This document shows positions 39,272 through 48,521 of a stretch of 64,000 nt of DNA, piece after piece (the stretch's first letter is position 1; each line of letters starts with the position of its first letter). The stretch is from assembly GCA_964549105.1 (NCBI GenBank), contig CAZJTZ010000005.1, positions 62,001-126,000 on the forward strand, given 5' to 3'. The notes under the pieces are model-generated. The model saw nothing but the letters and a program-made list of their open reading frames with translations, searched no databases and was not told the origin of the DNA. Origin of the DNA: Hydrogenedens sp964549105 (GTDB lineage Bacteria > Hydrogenedentota > Hydrogenedentia > Hydrogenedentales > Hydrogenedentaceae). The position numbers were made by a program, and so were the translations under genes.

Positions 39272-40938
39272 AACGGTCTCCTCCTTACAATATAAGTAAT
39301 AAGCCCTGCAATTAGAACAATCTGTGGTGTTAACATTACAGAACACCAGACAAGCCACCGTCTCTGGGTATCCGATAAAACTATAGGTTTATCTTCTTTC
39401 ATTGTAGGTCTTATCGAAATTAACTCGTCATGTTCCGTCAACCATGCAAGACTATTCAAAATAAAATTTACATGTCCCCCGATACTAATTCGTTCATTTG
39501 TAATAAAATCTGCATCTCCCATTACAACAAAACGACCTGTCTTTTTCGTTCCATCAGGGGACTCTATACTTTTTGTCCCGGCAACTGCAACATACAACGG
39601 TCCCTCTTTCTCCCCGGGTTCATATTTTACAGCACCACCTTCAGCCAGACGCGAAAGGTCTGTCTCTGCCCAATATTCTGGCGGCGTTCTCAAGAGGGGA
39701 ACTACTTGAACATTTTTCGGCACATTCTCTACCGGTCCAACAGTGCGAACAGCCCTTAACAGCAAAGGCTGGTCCATGTGTTGAGTAATGGGATGGTCTA
39801 TCCGCATTGAGCCACGGAAATCCATGAAATCTTTCTCCACATTCTCAAACGGTTTTGGGTCAGAACGGAATTCAATTTCCCAGGGATTCTTCCTTTGAAC
39901 GGTGAACGATATATCAGAACCTACCTCTACCCCTAATTGTTCTTTTAACCAGGGGCGAAGATTCTCCACACCACTTTTACCTAAACGAACACCTATCCAG
40001 GGCTCTAAAAAAAACATTAACCTGCCACCTGAATCAAGAAAGTCTAATAATGCCTTCAATTCCTCACGATTCAAATCCCCTTTGGGATTATGGATTATCA
40101 CCACCTCGTAACTTTTGGGAACTTCAGGAAGTTCAACACTAATTTGAAAAGGCTCAAGTTTATATGATTCACCTTCAATAATTGCCCTTGCCATAGAAAG
40201 ACCGTTCGGATTTGCGTCATCCAGCGGTGTTTCATTATGTCCCATCAAATAGCCAATCTTTGTTTCAGACTCTTTTAATACACTAATCAAGGCTTGCGTA
40301 AAATCCCGTTCCTCCATGCGTGGATTTGCACCACTCAGCATAATAACCCTTTGCCGACTTCCACATTTCAACACAACTGTTCCTTGTGTTGAAGCATGGG
40401 TAATATTCAAAGATTCCAATTGCACACGGTCTATCTGCGGGTCTAATGTCTCTATACTCAAAAACGGCGTATACTTTCTGCATTGTTCTAAAAATCGTAT
40501 TGTCTTGTCTTTTGCAATGACCACTTCTTCTGTGTCAATGTCAACGAAAAAGCACAGAACCTTTACCTCTTTGTTTATAGATTGCAAAACCTTAATCGTC
40601 TGTGGAGAAATGCTACGACGACCTTCCTGAGTTAAATCAATAGAGACATTCCAGCGTAGGACAAAAGCATATAGCACAATACAAATCCCCAGAAATGCCA
40701 ATGTGGAGACAATAGCATTTAACCCTGAAGCCGCACGACCTGACCAACCCGATTCTTTTACCATATTTAAAAAAACAAAAACTAACCAGGCAACCCCTGA
40801 AATAATAAAAATACCCCCAAACAGCAATATCCAGAGATTAAATATCTCCTGCTTCCAGACCAGATAGTTTAATACCAGCAGCAAACTTACAGCCGAAATG
40901 ATTCCGCTATATGTTTTTAAGTTTCTTTTCATTCGCAA
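39268..40938 (-). CDS. gldG: GldG-like ABC transporter auxiliary protein
   Basis: A 556-residue membrane protein of the GldG / ABC_transp_aux family. The start at 40938 is a TTG with AGGAG seven bases upstream; an in-frame ATG two codons later is the alternative. Helices lie at about 12-29, 35-57 and 75-95, and a final one at about 527-550 (IVLIAGLITYIVRR). The large extracytoplasmic region contains the typical LTQEGRRSISPQTIKVL, IGYLMGHNETPL and SGGRLMFFLEPWI stretches. In Bacteroidetes GldA/F/G serve gliding, but homologues are widespread in non-gliding bacteria with unknown cargo. It lies between the permease and the DUF4340 gene. Confidence 0.88.
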   Translation of the reverse strand: MRMKRNLKTYSGIISAVSLLLVLNYLVWKQEIFNLWILLFGGIFIISGVAWLVFVFLNMVKESGWSGRAASGLNAIVSTLAFLGICIVLYAFVLRWNVSIDLTQEGRRSISPQTIKVLQSINKEVKVLCFFVDIDTEEVVIAKDKTIRFLEQCRKYTPFLSIETLDPQIDRVQLESLNITHASTQGTVVLKCGSRQRVIMLSGANPRMEERDFTQALISVLKESETKIGYLMGHNETPLDDANPNGLSMARAIIEGESYKLEPFQISVELPEVPKSYEVVIIHNPKGDLNREELKALLDFLDSGGRLMFFLEPWIGVRLGKSGVENLRPWLKEQLGVEVGSDISFTVQRKNPWEIEFRSDPKPFENVEKDFMDFRGSMRIDHPITQHMDQPLLLRAVRTVGPVENVPKNVQVVPLLRTPPEYWAETDLSRLAEGGAVKYEPGEKEGPLYVAVAGTKSIESPDGTKKTGRFVVMGDADFITNERISIGGHVNFILNSLAWLTEHDELISIRPTMKEDKPIVLSDTQRRWLVWCSVMLTPQIVLIAGLITYIVRRRPL

Positions 40939-40956
40939 ATAAACACTCCTATACCC

Positions 40957-41787
40957 TTATTTTCGCCAATTTCTCGATTCCAACGCTCGAAATGTCAGAA
41001 ACACAAAAAACGCAGTGCAAAGTAAATAATACATAATGTCCTTGGGCTCAAATATTCCCAGAGCCATATTTTTTGCGTGATTATCTAACGGTAGTTCCAA
41101 TAACAGGGAACGAAATAGCCAATACACATTTTCAACTGAACCTCTTAAAAACCCAGGAAATGTATTCGGCAAAGATGTTTTTTGTGGCATTTTTTCTGCT
41201 ACATTCCCGACAATAAATAGTAATAAATATACTCCAAAACTAACCAGACCCGCAGTAATAGGATAAGTTATCAATGATGAGATAAATAATCCCAGACTCA
41301 GAATAGCCATTCCCATCAAAAATACCGAGCAAAGTCCAAATAGAAATACGCTCCATTCCATATCTGTAAACGGAAGCAATAAGAACACATTGATAGCAAT
41401 CAAACCCACCGCAAGCAGTAAAAGTGCCAGAGCAGAACCAAATTTACCAAAAATAATATCTCGGTCACGCAAGGGATAAGTCAGCAATAATTCCATAGTT
41501 CCTTTGTGATACTCTTCTGAAATTAAACGCATTGTTATAAGAGGTGAAAGGAACATAATCACAATGCCACAAAAAACAAAATATGGACTCAAAAAAGTCT
41601 CTTCAAAATCTGGAACCATGGTATAACCAAACTGAAACGGAGATTGCGATATTTGCACATAAGTAAGGAAAGACAAAACAAACGCTGTTCCAGTCAAAAG
41701 GGCAATAAGTCCTAAAACTACATATCCCGATGGTGTCACAAAGAAACTGACAAATTCTCTTTTAGCGATATTCCATGCAGATTTCAT
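40957..41787 (-). CDS. gldF: ABC-2 type permease, GldF-like
   Basis: A 276-residue permease with six predicted helices (about 20-45, 70-90, 110-135, 142-165, 170-192, 245-270). It carries the signatures of single-subunit ABC-2 exporters, LISEEYHKGTMELLLTYPL and RDRDIIFGKFGSAL. It overlaps the ATPase gene by 4 bp and is followed after 18 bp by gldG. It would form the membrane channel of the complex. Confidence 0.88.
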   Translation of the reverse strand: MKSAWNIAKREFVSFFVTPSGYVVLGLIALLTGTAFVLSFLTYVQISQSPFQFGYTMVPDFEETFLSPYFVFCGIVIMFLSPLITMRLISEEYHKGTMELLLTYPLRDRDIIFGKFGSALALLLLAVGLIAINVFLLLPFTDMEWSVFLFGLCSVFLMGMAILSLGLFISSLITYPITAGLVSFGVYLLLFIVGNVAEKMPQKTSLPNTFPGFLRGSVENVYWLFRSLLLELPLDNHAKNMALGIFEPKDIMYYLLCTAFFVFLTFRALESRNWRK

Positions 41788-42509
41788 TTTTCTATCCCCA
41801 CTCCTTCTCTTGCAATAGCTTTCAAAAACGCTTGCTCAATCTCAACAGGGGGTTTAGTCGGGTCAATTGTAATTTCAGACACAATCTCGCCTGCATTCAA
41901 AATAAGTGCCCGCGAACACAATAACGAAACCTCTGAAAGAATATGCGTACTCAACAAAACCGTATGTCTTTCTCCAAGGTTTTTTATCAAATCACGGATT
42001 TCCACCACTTGTTGCGGGTCCAATCCTACGGTAGGCTCGTCTAAAATAATTACAGGCGGCGAACCAATAAGTGCCTGAGCCAATCCCAATCTTTGCCGAA
42101 AACCTTTCGACAGAACACCAACAACTCGGGAATATACCTCTTCTAATCCACAGGTTTGCACAACCTCATCAACCGCAACTTTACATTGATTGGAGGAAAG
42201 CCCTTTGACCTTGGCAACAAACTTCAAAAAGGATTTGACCGTCATCTCGTCATAAAGTGGAACACGCTCAGGCAGGTATCCAATCAGCCGTTTCACCTCC
42301 AATGGATATTCATGAATCTCATACTCACCTATCGTCGCTGTCCCATAACTTGCAGGCATAAACCCTGTTAAAATACGCATCATTGTGCTCTTACCTGCAC
42401 CATTCGGACCCAACAATCCAACTCGTTCTCCTTCCTTAATAGAGAAAGACACCTCTTTTAAGGCACGAAACGAACCATAATACTTTGTTAATTTCCTGAC
42501 CTCAATCAT
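41784..42509 (-). CDS. gldA: ABC transporter ATP-binding protein, GldA-like
   Basis: The start is placed at the ATG at 42509 (MIEVRKLTKYYG); a TTG three codons earlier (42518) is possible. The product has 241 residues with Walker A GLLGPNGAGKSTMMR, Q-loop IGYLPERVPL, signature LSKGFRQRLGLAQALIG, Walker B PVIILDEPTVGLDP and H-loop LLSTHILSEV. It energises the GldF permease. It heads the operon, divergent from the gene at 42773, with 260 bp between. Confidence 0.9.
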   Translation of the reverse strand: MIEVRKLTKYYGSFRALKEVSFSIKEGERVGLLGPNGAGKSTMMRILTGFMPASYGTATIGEYEIHEYPLEVKRLIGYLPERVPLYDEMTVKSFLKFVAKVKGLSSNQCKVAVDEVVQTCGLEEVYSRVVGVLSKGFRQRLGLAQALIGSPPVIILDEPTVGLDPQQVVEIRDLIKNLGERHTVLLSTHILSEVSLLCSRALILNAGEIVSEITIDPTKPPVEIEQAFLKAIAREGVGIEK

Positions 42510-42535
42510 GATTTCCAATCACCATATTTATCAAT

Positions 42536-42564
42536 TTGACAAAAAATTGTTTTCAAAATGTTAT
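42536..42564 (+). promoter_or_regulatory. Possible sigma70 promoter, plus strand
   Basis: TTGACA at 42536-42541, 17 bases, then TGTTAT at 42559-42564. A second TTGACA follows at 42569. They lie about 210-240 bases before the small Cys4 gene at 42773, a long leader, so the link to that gene is uncertain. Confidence 0.35.
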
Positions 42565-42772
42565 ATTCTTGACACTTTTTCATTTTACTAAAAGAACAAT
42601 CGGCACTTTTTTCTTCTCGACTGGAATTCTTTTCCGATATAACGCTATTAAATAAAACTATTATGACCATACTCTATTGATTTTCAGTGCTTTAAATCAA
42701 ATCTTTAACTACAATCAGTCTCTGGCACAAAACATGCTCCATATTATAGAGTGAAAAAAGAAAGGAAATTAT

Positions 42773-42973
42773 ATGGTTGTTCAATGTTGCGTATGTGGAA
42801 AAATCAGACTTAACGGCGAATGGGTCAAACAGAGCAAAGAACAACTCCATAATGAGAAAATTAGCCACACCTACTGTCCTGCCTGTGCCCACAAAACCCT
42901 AACCGAATACCACAAAAACCGTCGTCCCCTCCTTTCACATCTTAACACCAAATCCACGCCCCAATCTGCATAA
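42773..42973 (+). CDS. Small stand-alone Cys4 (zinc-ribbon-like) protein
   Basis: A 66-residue protein with paired CxxC motifs: CCVCGKIRLNGEWV at 5-18 and ISHTYCPACAHKTLTEY at 30-46. This spacing and wording closely resemble the short C-terminal segment found after PAS domains in many sensor kinases (CANCKKIRDDEGYW..ISHGICPEC), here free of any kinase. The rest is basic. AAAGGAAATTAT precedes the ATG. It lies alone between divergent operons. Cys4 suggests metal binding or redox sensing; the function is unknown. Confidence 0.72.
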   Translation: MVVQCCVCGKIRLNGEWVKQSKEQLHNEKISHTYCPACAHKTLTEYHKNRRPLLSHLNTKSTPQSA

Positions 42974-43126
42974 TACCTTGCAATAATTCTAAACCAAAGG
43001 TTGTTGAGAAAAAATTTATACAAGTAAAGCACTACCCCAAAAATAAATCCTAATATTTTTTTTGATATATTCCTTTATTAACCAAAAACAATAACAGAAA
43101 AACAAAGTGTATCTGATGTGCTGGAT

Positions 43127-43216
43127 TTAATATATTACAGACATTGGCTCGCATTCTTTGGGGTTATTTGTATTTAGTTCAATTTCCATATAAGGACAAG
43201 TAATATTTACTCTCAT
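43127..43216 (-). CDS. Tiny ORF (29 aa), possible microprotein or gene remnant
   Basis: An ATG at 43216, with AGGAT 5 bases upstream, opens a 29-residue frame (MRVNITCPYMEIELNTNNPK..) ending in TAA at 43127. The composition looks protein-like, with Asn/Glu/Pro and two Cys. It follows the 56-residue frame at 43246-43416 by about 30 bases on the same strand. It is too short to assign. It may be a real small protein or a fragment of a decayed gene. Confidence 0.35.
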   Translation of the reverse strand: MRVNITCPYMEIELNTNNPKECEPMSVIY

Positions 43217-43245
43217 TTCTATCCTACATCTACTAAATTGAGTTT

Positions 43246-43416
43246 TTATTTTTCGAGTTCGTATGGGCCTGCTCCAATTACTTGTTGGGTTTCAATATCT
43301 ACCCAGACCACCCCGTGGTTCTCTCCATATTCCGCCCATACAAACGGAATTTCCCACGCATAAAGATATTTTTTTTGTTTTTTGGTTGGGTTTGGGGTTA
43401 TATTGTTAGTCTTCAA
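43246..43416 (-). CDS. Small ORF (about 56 aa), protein-like, possible remnant
   Basis: The frame has stop TAA at 43246 and can start at a TTG at 43416; no ATG or clear ribosome site was seen, and a TAG lies in frame just upstream. The C-terminal 40 residues (YLYAWEIPFVWAEYGENHG, VVWVDIETQQVIGAGPYE) have strong protein character with aromatic and acidic alternation. It lies upstream of and antiparallel to the 988-residue gene. The weak start suggests either a small unusual gene or the surviving end of a broken one. I do not recognise the family. Confidence 0.45.
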   Translation of the reverse strand: MKTNNITPNPTKKQKKYLYAWEIPFVWAEYGENHGVVWVDIETQQVIGAGPYELEK

Positions 43417-43447
43417 GGTTAATTTCTAATTTTAGAAGGGAAAAGAT

Positions 43448-46414
43448 ATGGAACGAAGGTTTGGTTTTTGGTTATTAGTTTTATTTTTTGGTTTTATTGG
43501 GTGTTTTGTAGTGAACAGTGAAGAGGTTCCGGAGTTGGCTTATTCTACGCCGCTTATTAAGTTTTCGGGTCCATGGCAGTTTCATTTGCCAAAATCGGGT
43601 ATTATTTTGGTTCGTGATGACGAATTGGAGGCGTTATGTAATCCCGATGCTGAAATTAATATTAGTGTTACGCATGAGCCAAATATAACGACATTGAGAA
43701 AGATTTGTGAAAATGCTCGGGCAAGAGGTGTCCGAACTCTTACGATTGCATTTGACCACTTTTTTGCACAATATCGTCCAGGCCAAGAAAAACCCCGGGA
43801 ATGGACACCAGATAAAACGGAATATATTGAACGAATAGCCAAAATAAGTCAATTTGCACAATCTTATGGTTTAGGACTGGATTTGAGTTTTCTTACTCCG
43901 CTGGAATTGGGAACAGAATATCAGAAGGAAACGGGAGAAAGTGGTGTATGGATGCACTTTGGAAAAGGACTTCGCGACCCTGATACAGGAAAATACAGCG
44001 TTGAATTATGGAAACAGGAACGATGGGCAAATAACAAAGGTCCCATTGATATTGAGTTCATGGGCATTCGGGTTTTTGCTTTTAATGAGACTACTTACGG
44101 TAGACAATATAAAGTAGTGGACCCGGCTCAGATGGTAGAAATTAGTGAGACGGCACAGGTTGAAGAGTATCCATCGTTGGTAATGAAACAGGGCAATTAC
44201 AAAGCCACACGAATCCGTATTTATGGCAGTGGTGCAATTGACAAATCGAAGGGCAGTCGTGTGCTCATTGTGTTGCAGTATAAAACTCCTGAAATGGATT
44301 ATTTCAGTGATAAGACCTTCCCCTATTTACAATCGCTCTGTGACCGATATATAAATGCAGGTGTTAAGATTAATGCCCTTTACTCTGATGAAATGCATAT
44401 CCAGCAAGATTGGGCTTATTATAATCATCATGACTTAGGTTCTTTTGCTTTACGCTATGTAAGTCCCGGATTTCAAAAAGCCTTTGCACAAAAATATGGA
44501 GATAAGTATGCTGACTTTGCACGCTATCTCATCTATTTTGTTCAGGGACAGAATGTTTTTGTTAATGACCTTACAGCCCACGAACCTACGCAGCATATTA
44601 TATTCCCTGGTGTGGAAGGGATAATCAAAACATCGTTATTCCGTGCCCAATATTATCACTTCCTTCAAAATGGTGTTGTGGATTTATTCACGCAGGCAAA
44701 AAAATACCTTGAACAAAAAGTAGGTTATAAGTTAGAAGCACGGGCACATGCGACCTGGGCAGAAAGTCCGACTTGCGATTTCTGGCGTTCTGAACGCTGC
44801 CTAAATAAAGTGAATTACGCCTATGAATATACATCTAATTTTATCTGGTCAAACACGGTTCATCAGGCAAGTTCTGCGTGTTATGATTATTTTAAGTGGG
44901 GTGATTTTCTGACAGGCAACGGGAATGACCATGCGGAAGGTGGTTTTCTCGACCGCAATTATTTTGGGCTGGCATTAGGTTGTTCTACAGGGGTTATTAA
45001 TGATGTGCCAAACTCCTATTCAGCCCACTGGGGCATGCCTCAGGAAATTGCCAATCGCAGACAAGCACTATGCGATATATATGGAAATGCTCAGTGGTTA
45101 CCGTTCGCAATGGTCGAAGATTTCGAACACCGCGATACAGATGTCCTGTTCTTATATCCAATTGACCTTGTCGCTTTTGATGAACGATTTGGCAGTTGGA
45201 TGGTGGAATATGGTTATGGCAATTATATAACCGCAGAGAAACTCATGGAATTAGGGAGTTTTGAAAACGGAATCTGTCGTGTGAAAAACCGTTCCTACAA
45301 AACTATAGTATCACTGTTTGAACCATTTCCACCTGAAGGTTTTATGGAGAAAATGGAAACTTTTGTTAATAGTGGCGGGAACCTTATCTGGATAGGTCCA
45401 CCTCCCTGCTACGATTTTGCAGGCAATTCCATACTTGATAAGTGGCAGGGACTTACAGGGACCACCATAGTACCGACAAGATTTTATGGAAATATAGCCG
45501 TTGGAATGGAAGTTGAATTCTCAGACCCTATTTCACAACTATCTGCAATGACTGTGCTCACTGATTTTCCTGTGGATTATATCTATCCTGTTCAACCTTC
45601 CGAAGGCACTGCTACTCTCGCAACATGCAAAGGCAACATTATTGGGACATGCAGACAAACAAATGCAGGAAAGACCGTATTTTTAGGTTTCCGTCCACGC
45701 GACAATCAAAGTGAAAGTCTTGGCAAAGAAACGCGTTGGCTATTTGACATCCTTTCCGCAATGAATGCTTATCCCCCTTCTGGGACTTTTCAGGATTACA
45801 ATGATAATCCAGATTATCTATCCCGAAATACTCCTTACATGTCTTCTCGTTTCCCTAACGGGACTATTGCTGTTGCACCTCACTACAAGGATATTGAAGA
45901 AGGCTGGGAAGGTGGTTTCGCACGCAACAATGAAAAGGACGAACAGATTGTAAAACAACTTAATTTGAAACCCAATTCTATTGACCTGACTGATTTCAAG
46001 GTCTGGGGACATACCGTTTCCTATCAAGGTCTCCGTGCAATGGCATTCCGTGTCTCCAATGGCGAACTGTTGGCTTTCACTGGTGCCAACTCGAAAGAGA
46101 TTAGCATTGATGGAAAAGCATTTATCTACTCAGATAATCCTGTCGCTTTTATCGCATGGGCACCTGTTCCACAAAATCGCTATGTAGAAAATGGAGCAAT
46201 TGCTACCATCATGGCTAACGGAAATGGCAATATTTACATTCCCTTGAAACCTATACCAGGTAATACTTTTGAAATCATCGCGGAAGGTCCTACTCCCGGC
46301 AGTGTTGGAGAAAGTATACAGACACAATACTCAGAAATAGATGCAAAACTAACAGTCCCTCTTACCCCAAATATATTGAATAGACTATTATATGTGGTCC
46401 CAAAACCTCAATAA
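43448..46414 (+). CDS. Large secreted protein, possibly a glycoside hydrolase
   Basis: A 988-residue exported protein. The signal peptide is MERRFGFWLLVLFFGFIGC; FIGC resembles an imperfect lipobox, so it may be a lipoprotein. The N-terminal half looks like an alpha/beta barrel (LRKICENARARGVRTLTIAFD; ALYSDEMHIQQDW near 317, a candidate acidic active-site segment). Around 600-680 a segment resembling the glutaminase-like domain of family 42-type glycosidases is suggested (FVNSGGNLIWIGPPP). The C-terminus is beta-rich. I cannot name a family with certainty. AGAAGGGAAAAGAT precedes the ATG. comF follows 2 bp after its stop, probably co-transcribed. Confidence 0.7.
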   Translation: MERRFGFWLLVLFFGFIGCFVVNSEEVPELAYSTPLIKFSGPWQFHLPKSGIILVRDDELEALCNPDAEINISVTHEPNITTLRKICENARARGVRTLTIAFDHFFAQYRPGQEKPREWTPDKTEYIERIAKISQFAQSYGLGLDLSFLTPLELGTEYQKETGESGVWMHFGKGLRDPDTGKYSVELWKQERWANNKGPIDIEFMGIRVFAFNETTYGRQYKVVDPAQMVEISETAQVEEYPSLVMKQGNYKATRIRIYGSGAIDKSKGSRVLIVLQYKTPEMDYFSDKTFPYLQSLCDRYINAGVKINALYSDEMHIQQDWAYYNHHDLGSFALRYVSPGFQKAFAQKYGDKYADFARYLIYFVQGQNVFVNDLTAHEPTQHIIFPGVEGIIKTSLFRAQYYHFLQNGVVDLFTQAKKYLEQKVGYKLEARAHATWAESPTCDFWRSERCLNKVNYAYEYTSNFIWSNTVHQASSACYDYFKWGDFLTGNGNDHAEGGFLDRNYFGLALGCSTGVINDVPNSYSAHWGMPQEIANRRQALCDIYGNAQWLPFAMVEDFEHRDTDVLFLYPIDLVAFDERFGSWMVEYGYGNYITAEKLMELGSFENGICRVKNRSYKTIVSLFEPFPPEGFMEKMETFVNSGGNLIWIGPPPCYDFAGNSILDKWQGLTGTTIVPTRFYGNIAVGMEVEFSDPISQLSAMTVLTDFPVDYIYPVQPSEGTATLATCKGNIIGTCRQTNAGKTVFLGFRPRDNQSESLGKETRWLFDILSAMNAYPPSGTFQDYNDNPDYLSRNTPYMSSRFPNGTIAVAPHYKDIEEGWEGGFARNNEKDEQIVKQLNLKPNSIDLTDFKVWGHTVSYQGLRAMAFRVSNGELLAFTGANSKEISIDGKAFIYSDNPVAFIAWAPVPQNRYVENGAIATIMANGNGNIYIPLKPIPGNTFEIIAEGPTPGSVGESIQTQYSEIDAKLTVPLTPNILNRLLYVVPKPQ

Positions 46415-46416
46415 TT

Positions 46417-47238
46417 ATGGCAATACAAGATATAAAAAAGTTTGTCCCAATAATTTTTTCTGAACCTGATTGGCTTCTCGCATGGAGAAATATACTCTTC
46501 CCTGCATATTGCAAAAATTGTGATAGCCGATTGATTACAGAAGAAAATCCATTTTACTGTCCTGCCTGTTGGGCTACATTACCACGAATTGAAAGGCCTT
46601 TCTGCTCCTTATGTGGTACTCCACATCCTACTGCCATAGGCTTTGGCACACGTTCTAATTTTCCATGCAAACAATGCCGAAACCATCCCAATCCTTATAT
46701 AGAAAACATTCAAAGCCCTGTGGTATACAAAGGCATTGCTCGTGACGCCATCCTAACTTTCAAATTTGGAAAGCAGACATTGATGGCAGAACCACTGGGT
46801 GCTTTGCTTCGTGAATGGATAGAGGTTGAGATGAGTGAAGAACAGTTTGACATCATTGTCCCTGTGCCGTTACACCCTTTCCGCCTTAAACGAAGGGGAT
46901 TTAACCAGTCCCTTCTGCTTGCCCAACAAATTGTAGACTCGTTCAGTGGTGCAAAAATAGTTGAAGCTCTGATACGGATTAGGCCTACCTTAACCCAAAC
47001 AGTGCTATCTGTTCAAGAACGAAAGAAGAACATTCACGGAGCCTTTCAAGTTCGAAATCCTGATGAGGTAAAAGACAAAAAAGTTCTTCTCATTGATGAC
47101 ATCGTAACAACAGCCACGACGGTAACGGAATGTGCCCGCATCTTAAAACGAAGTGGTGCGGCTTCTGTCCATGTGCTTTCCGTTGCCCGTGCTTCTAACC
47201 TACCCTCAATGGATAACATCTTAGAACCTCTATTATAA
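46417..47238 (+). CDS. comFC: ComF family phosphoribosyltransferase-like protein
   Basis: A 273-residue ComF protein. An N-terminal double zinc-ribbon carries CKNCDSRL, YCPACW, FCSLCG and CKQCRN (residues about 29-87). The phosphoribosyltransferase-type domain is at about 105-255, with PVPLHPFRLKRRGFNQ and the PRPP loop VLLIDDIVTTATTVTEC. ComF proteins assist natural DNA uptake in naturally transformable bacteria, where type IV pili with PilT also act. It starts 2 bp after the preceding gene. No other competence gene is visible in this window. Confidence 0.9.
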   Translation: MAIQDIKKFVPIIFSEPDWLLAWRNILFPAYCKNCDSRLITEENPFYCPACWATLPRIERPFCSLCGTPHPTAIGFGTRSNFPCKQCRNHPNPYIENIQSPVVYKGIARDAILTFKFGKQTLMAEPLGALLREWIEVEMSEEQFDIIVPVPLHPFRLKRRGFNQSLLLAQQIVDSFSGAKIVEALIRIRPTLTQTVLSVQERKKNIHGAFQVRNPDEVKDKKVLLIDDIVTTATTVTECARILKRSGAASVHVLSVARASNLPSMDNILEPLL

Positions 47239-47458
47239 ATACCTCTATCAAAAAGGCATATCGCTATACACCCCTACATTAAAAAATATTACATCGTCTA
47301 CCTCAAAGCAAACAAAATTTCATAAATCTTTTAGCAGGTGTAGAAAATTTTTAGTCTTGAAGTGTAAAACTCTCCAAAACATTTTGAATAACATTACAAG
47401 TCTATCCTCCTTATTGTGGTATTATTTTGAGAAAAGGAATTTTAAAAATTTGACTTGA

Positions 47459-48502
47459 ATGGAAACGGCTTCGTTAAACAACATATCGAAAATTTTAATT
47501 ATTCGTCTCAGTGCGATTGGAGATGTTATTCGTGTTATCCCCGCGATGGAAGCAATTCACATTGCTTATCCAGAAGCACATATAGATTGGGTAGTCGAAA
47601 AAAAAGCCAGTGAGGTTATTACAGGACATCCTTTGTTAAATAAGTGTATCATCTTTGAACGTAATAATAACCTCTGGTCTTCTATCCAAAACTTTTATAA
47701 ATTATGCAAACAGATAAGGGGAAATAGATATGACCTTGTAATTGATTTTCACGGAATATTGAAGAGTGGATTTATCTCTTTCTGTTCCAGAGCCCCTTAT
47801 CGCTTCTCTTTTGCTCCACCTCGTGCACAAGAACTCAGCCACATTTTTGCAAATCATCTTATTGCATTACCAAAGGATAAAACTCTTTCACGAGTAGAAG
47901 AAAATTTTATCCTTACCCGGTCAGTAGGTGCAGAAAAAATTGAACACTGGATAGGAATGCTTATTCCAGATGATATTGAAGAAGAAATTCAACGCTTATT
48001 GCAAAGTATCTGTGAAACAAATAAGAAACTAATAATAATTCATCCCCCTGTGGAACGATTTGAAAAACAATGGCCTCTTGAATACTTTGCACAGTTAGCC
48101 GATTTCCTCATTGCAGATGGTAGGTTTGAGGTTCTCCTTACCTGGGGTCCTGGACAACTCAATATAGTCAAACAAGTTGTAAAGAAAATGTCTCGACCTG
48201 TTCTCATTGCCCCAGAATTACCCTCATTGAAACATCTGGCTTCATTAATCTCTCATGCTTCTTTGTTTATTTCAGGAGATACAGGTCCTATGCACCTCGC
48301 ATGGCTACTTTATCAACCTGTGATTTGTATCTTCGGGGGCACAAATCCCGAACAGCATGCACCTCAGGGTCCTCATTATCGCACCTTATATAAAGGTCCT
48401 GTCCCTTTTCCTAAAAAAATGCCCCTCCAACAAGCACAAGAAGCACTTCGCAAAATTACCCCTGAAGAAGTCTACAAAATTGCCCTTGAACTGACTGTTT
48501 AA
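47459..48502 (+). CDS. Glycosyltransferase family 9 (heptosyltransferase-like)
   Basis: A 347-residue GT9 protein. It opens ILIIRLSAIGDVIRVIPAME, typical of WaaC/WaaF/RfaF enzymes. Mid-protein VIDFHGILKSGFISF and the C-terminal donor-site motif SGDTGPMHLAWLLYQP followed by CIFGGTNPEQHAPQGP are conserved. It would transfer heptose or a similar sugar to lipopolysaccharide core at the inner face of the membrane, supporting a Gram-negative envelope. The ribosome site is weak (AAAGGAA about 16 bases before the ATG). It converges with thiL 20 bp downstream. Confidence 0.88.
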   Translation: METASLNNISKILIIRLSAIGDVIRVIPAMEAIHIAYPEAHIDWVVEKKASEVITGHPLLNKCIIFERNNNLWSSIQNFYKLCKQIRGNRYDLVIDFHGILKSGFISFCSRAPYRFSFAPPRAQELSHIFANHLIALPKDKTLSRVEENFILTRSVGAEKIEHWIGMLIPDDIEEEIQRLLQSICETNKKLIIIHPPVERFEKQWPLEYFAQLADFLIADGRFEVLLTWGPGQLNIVKQVVKKMSRPVLIAPELPSLKHLASLISHASLFISGDTGPMHLAWLLYQPVICIFGGTNPEQHAPQGPHYRTLYKGPVPFPKKMPLQQAQEALRKITPEEVYKIALELTV

Positions 48503-48521
48503 AACATTTGGAATTTTATAT

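Noticed and set aside
47320..47394. Minus-strand 24-codon frame with AGGAGG 11 bases upstream
   Set aside because: The spacing is long, and the peptide (Leu/Phe/Lys-rich) has no protein character beyond AT-rich DNA. A chance match is more likely.
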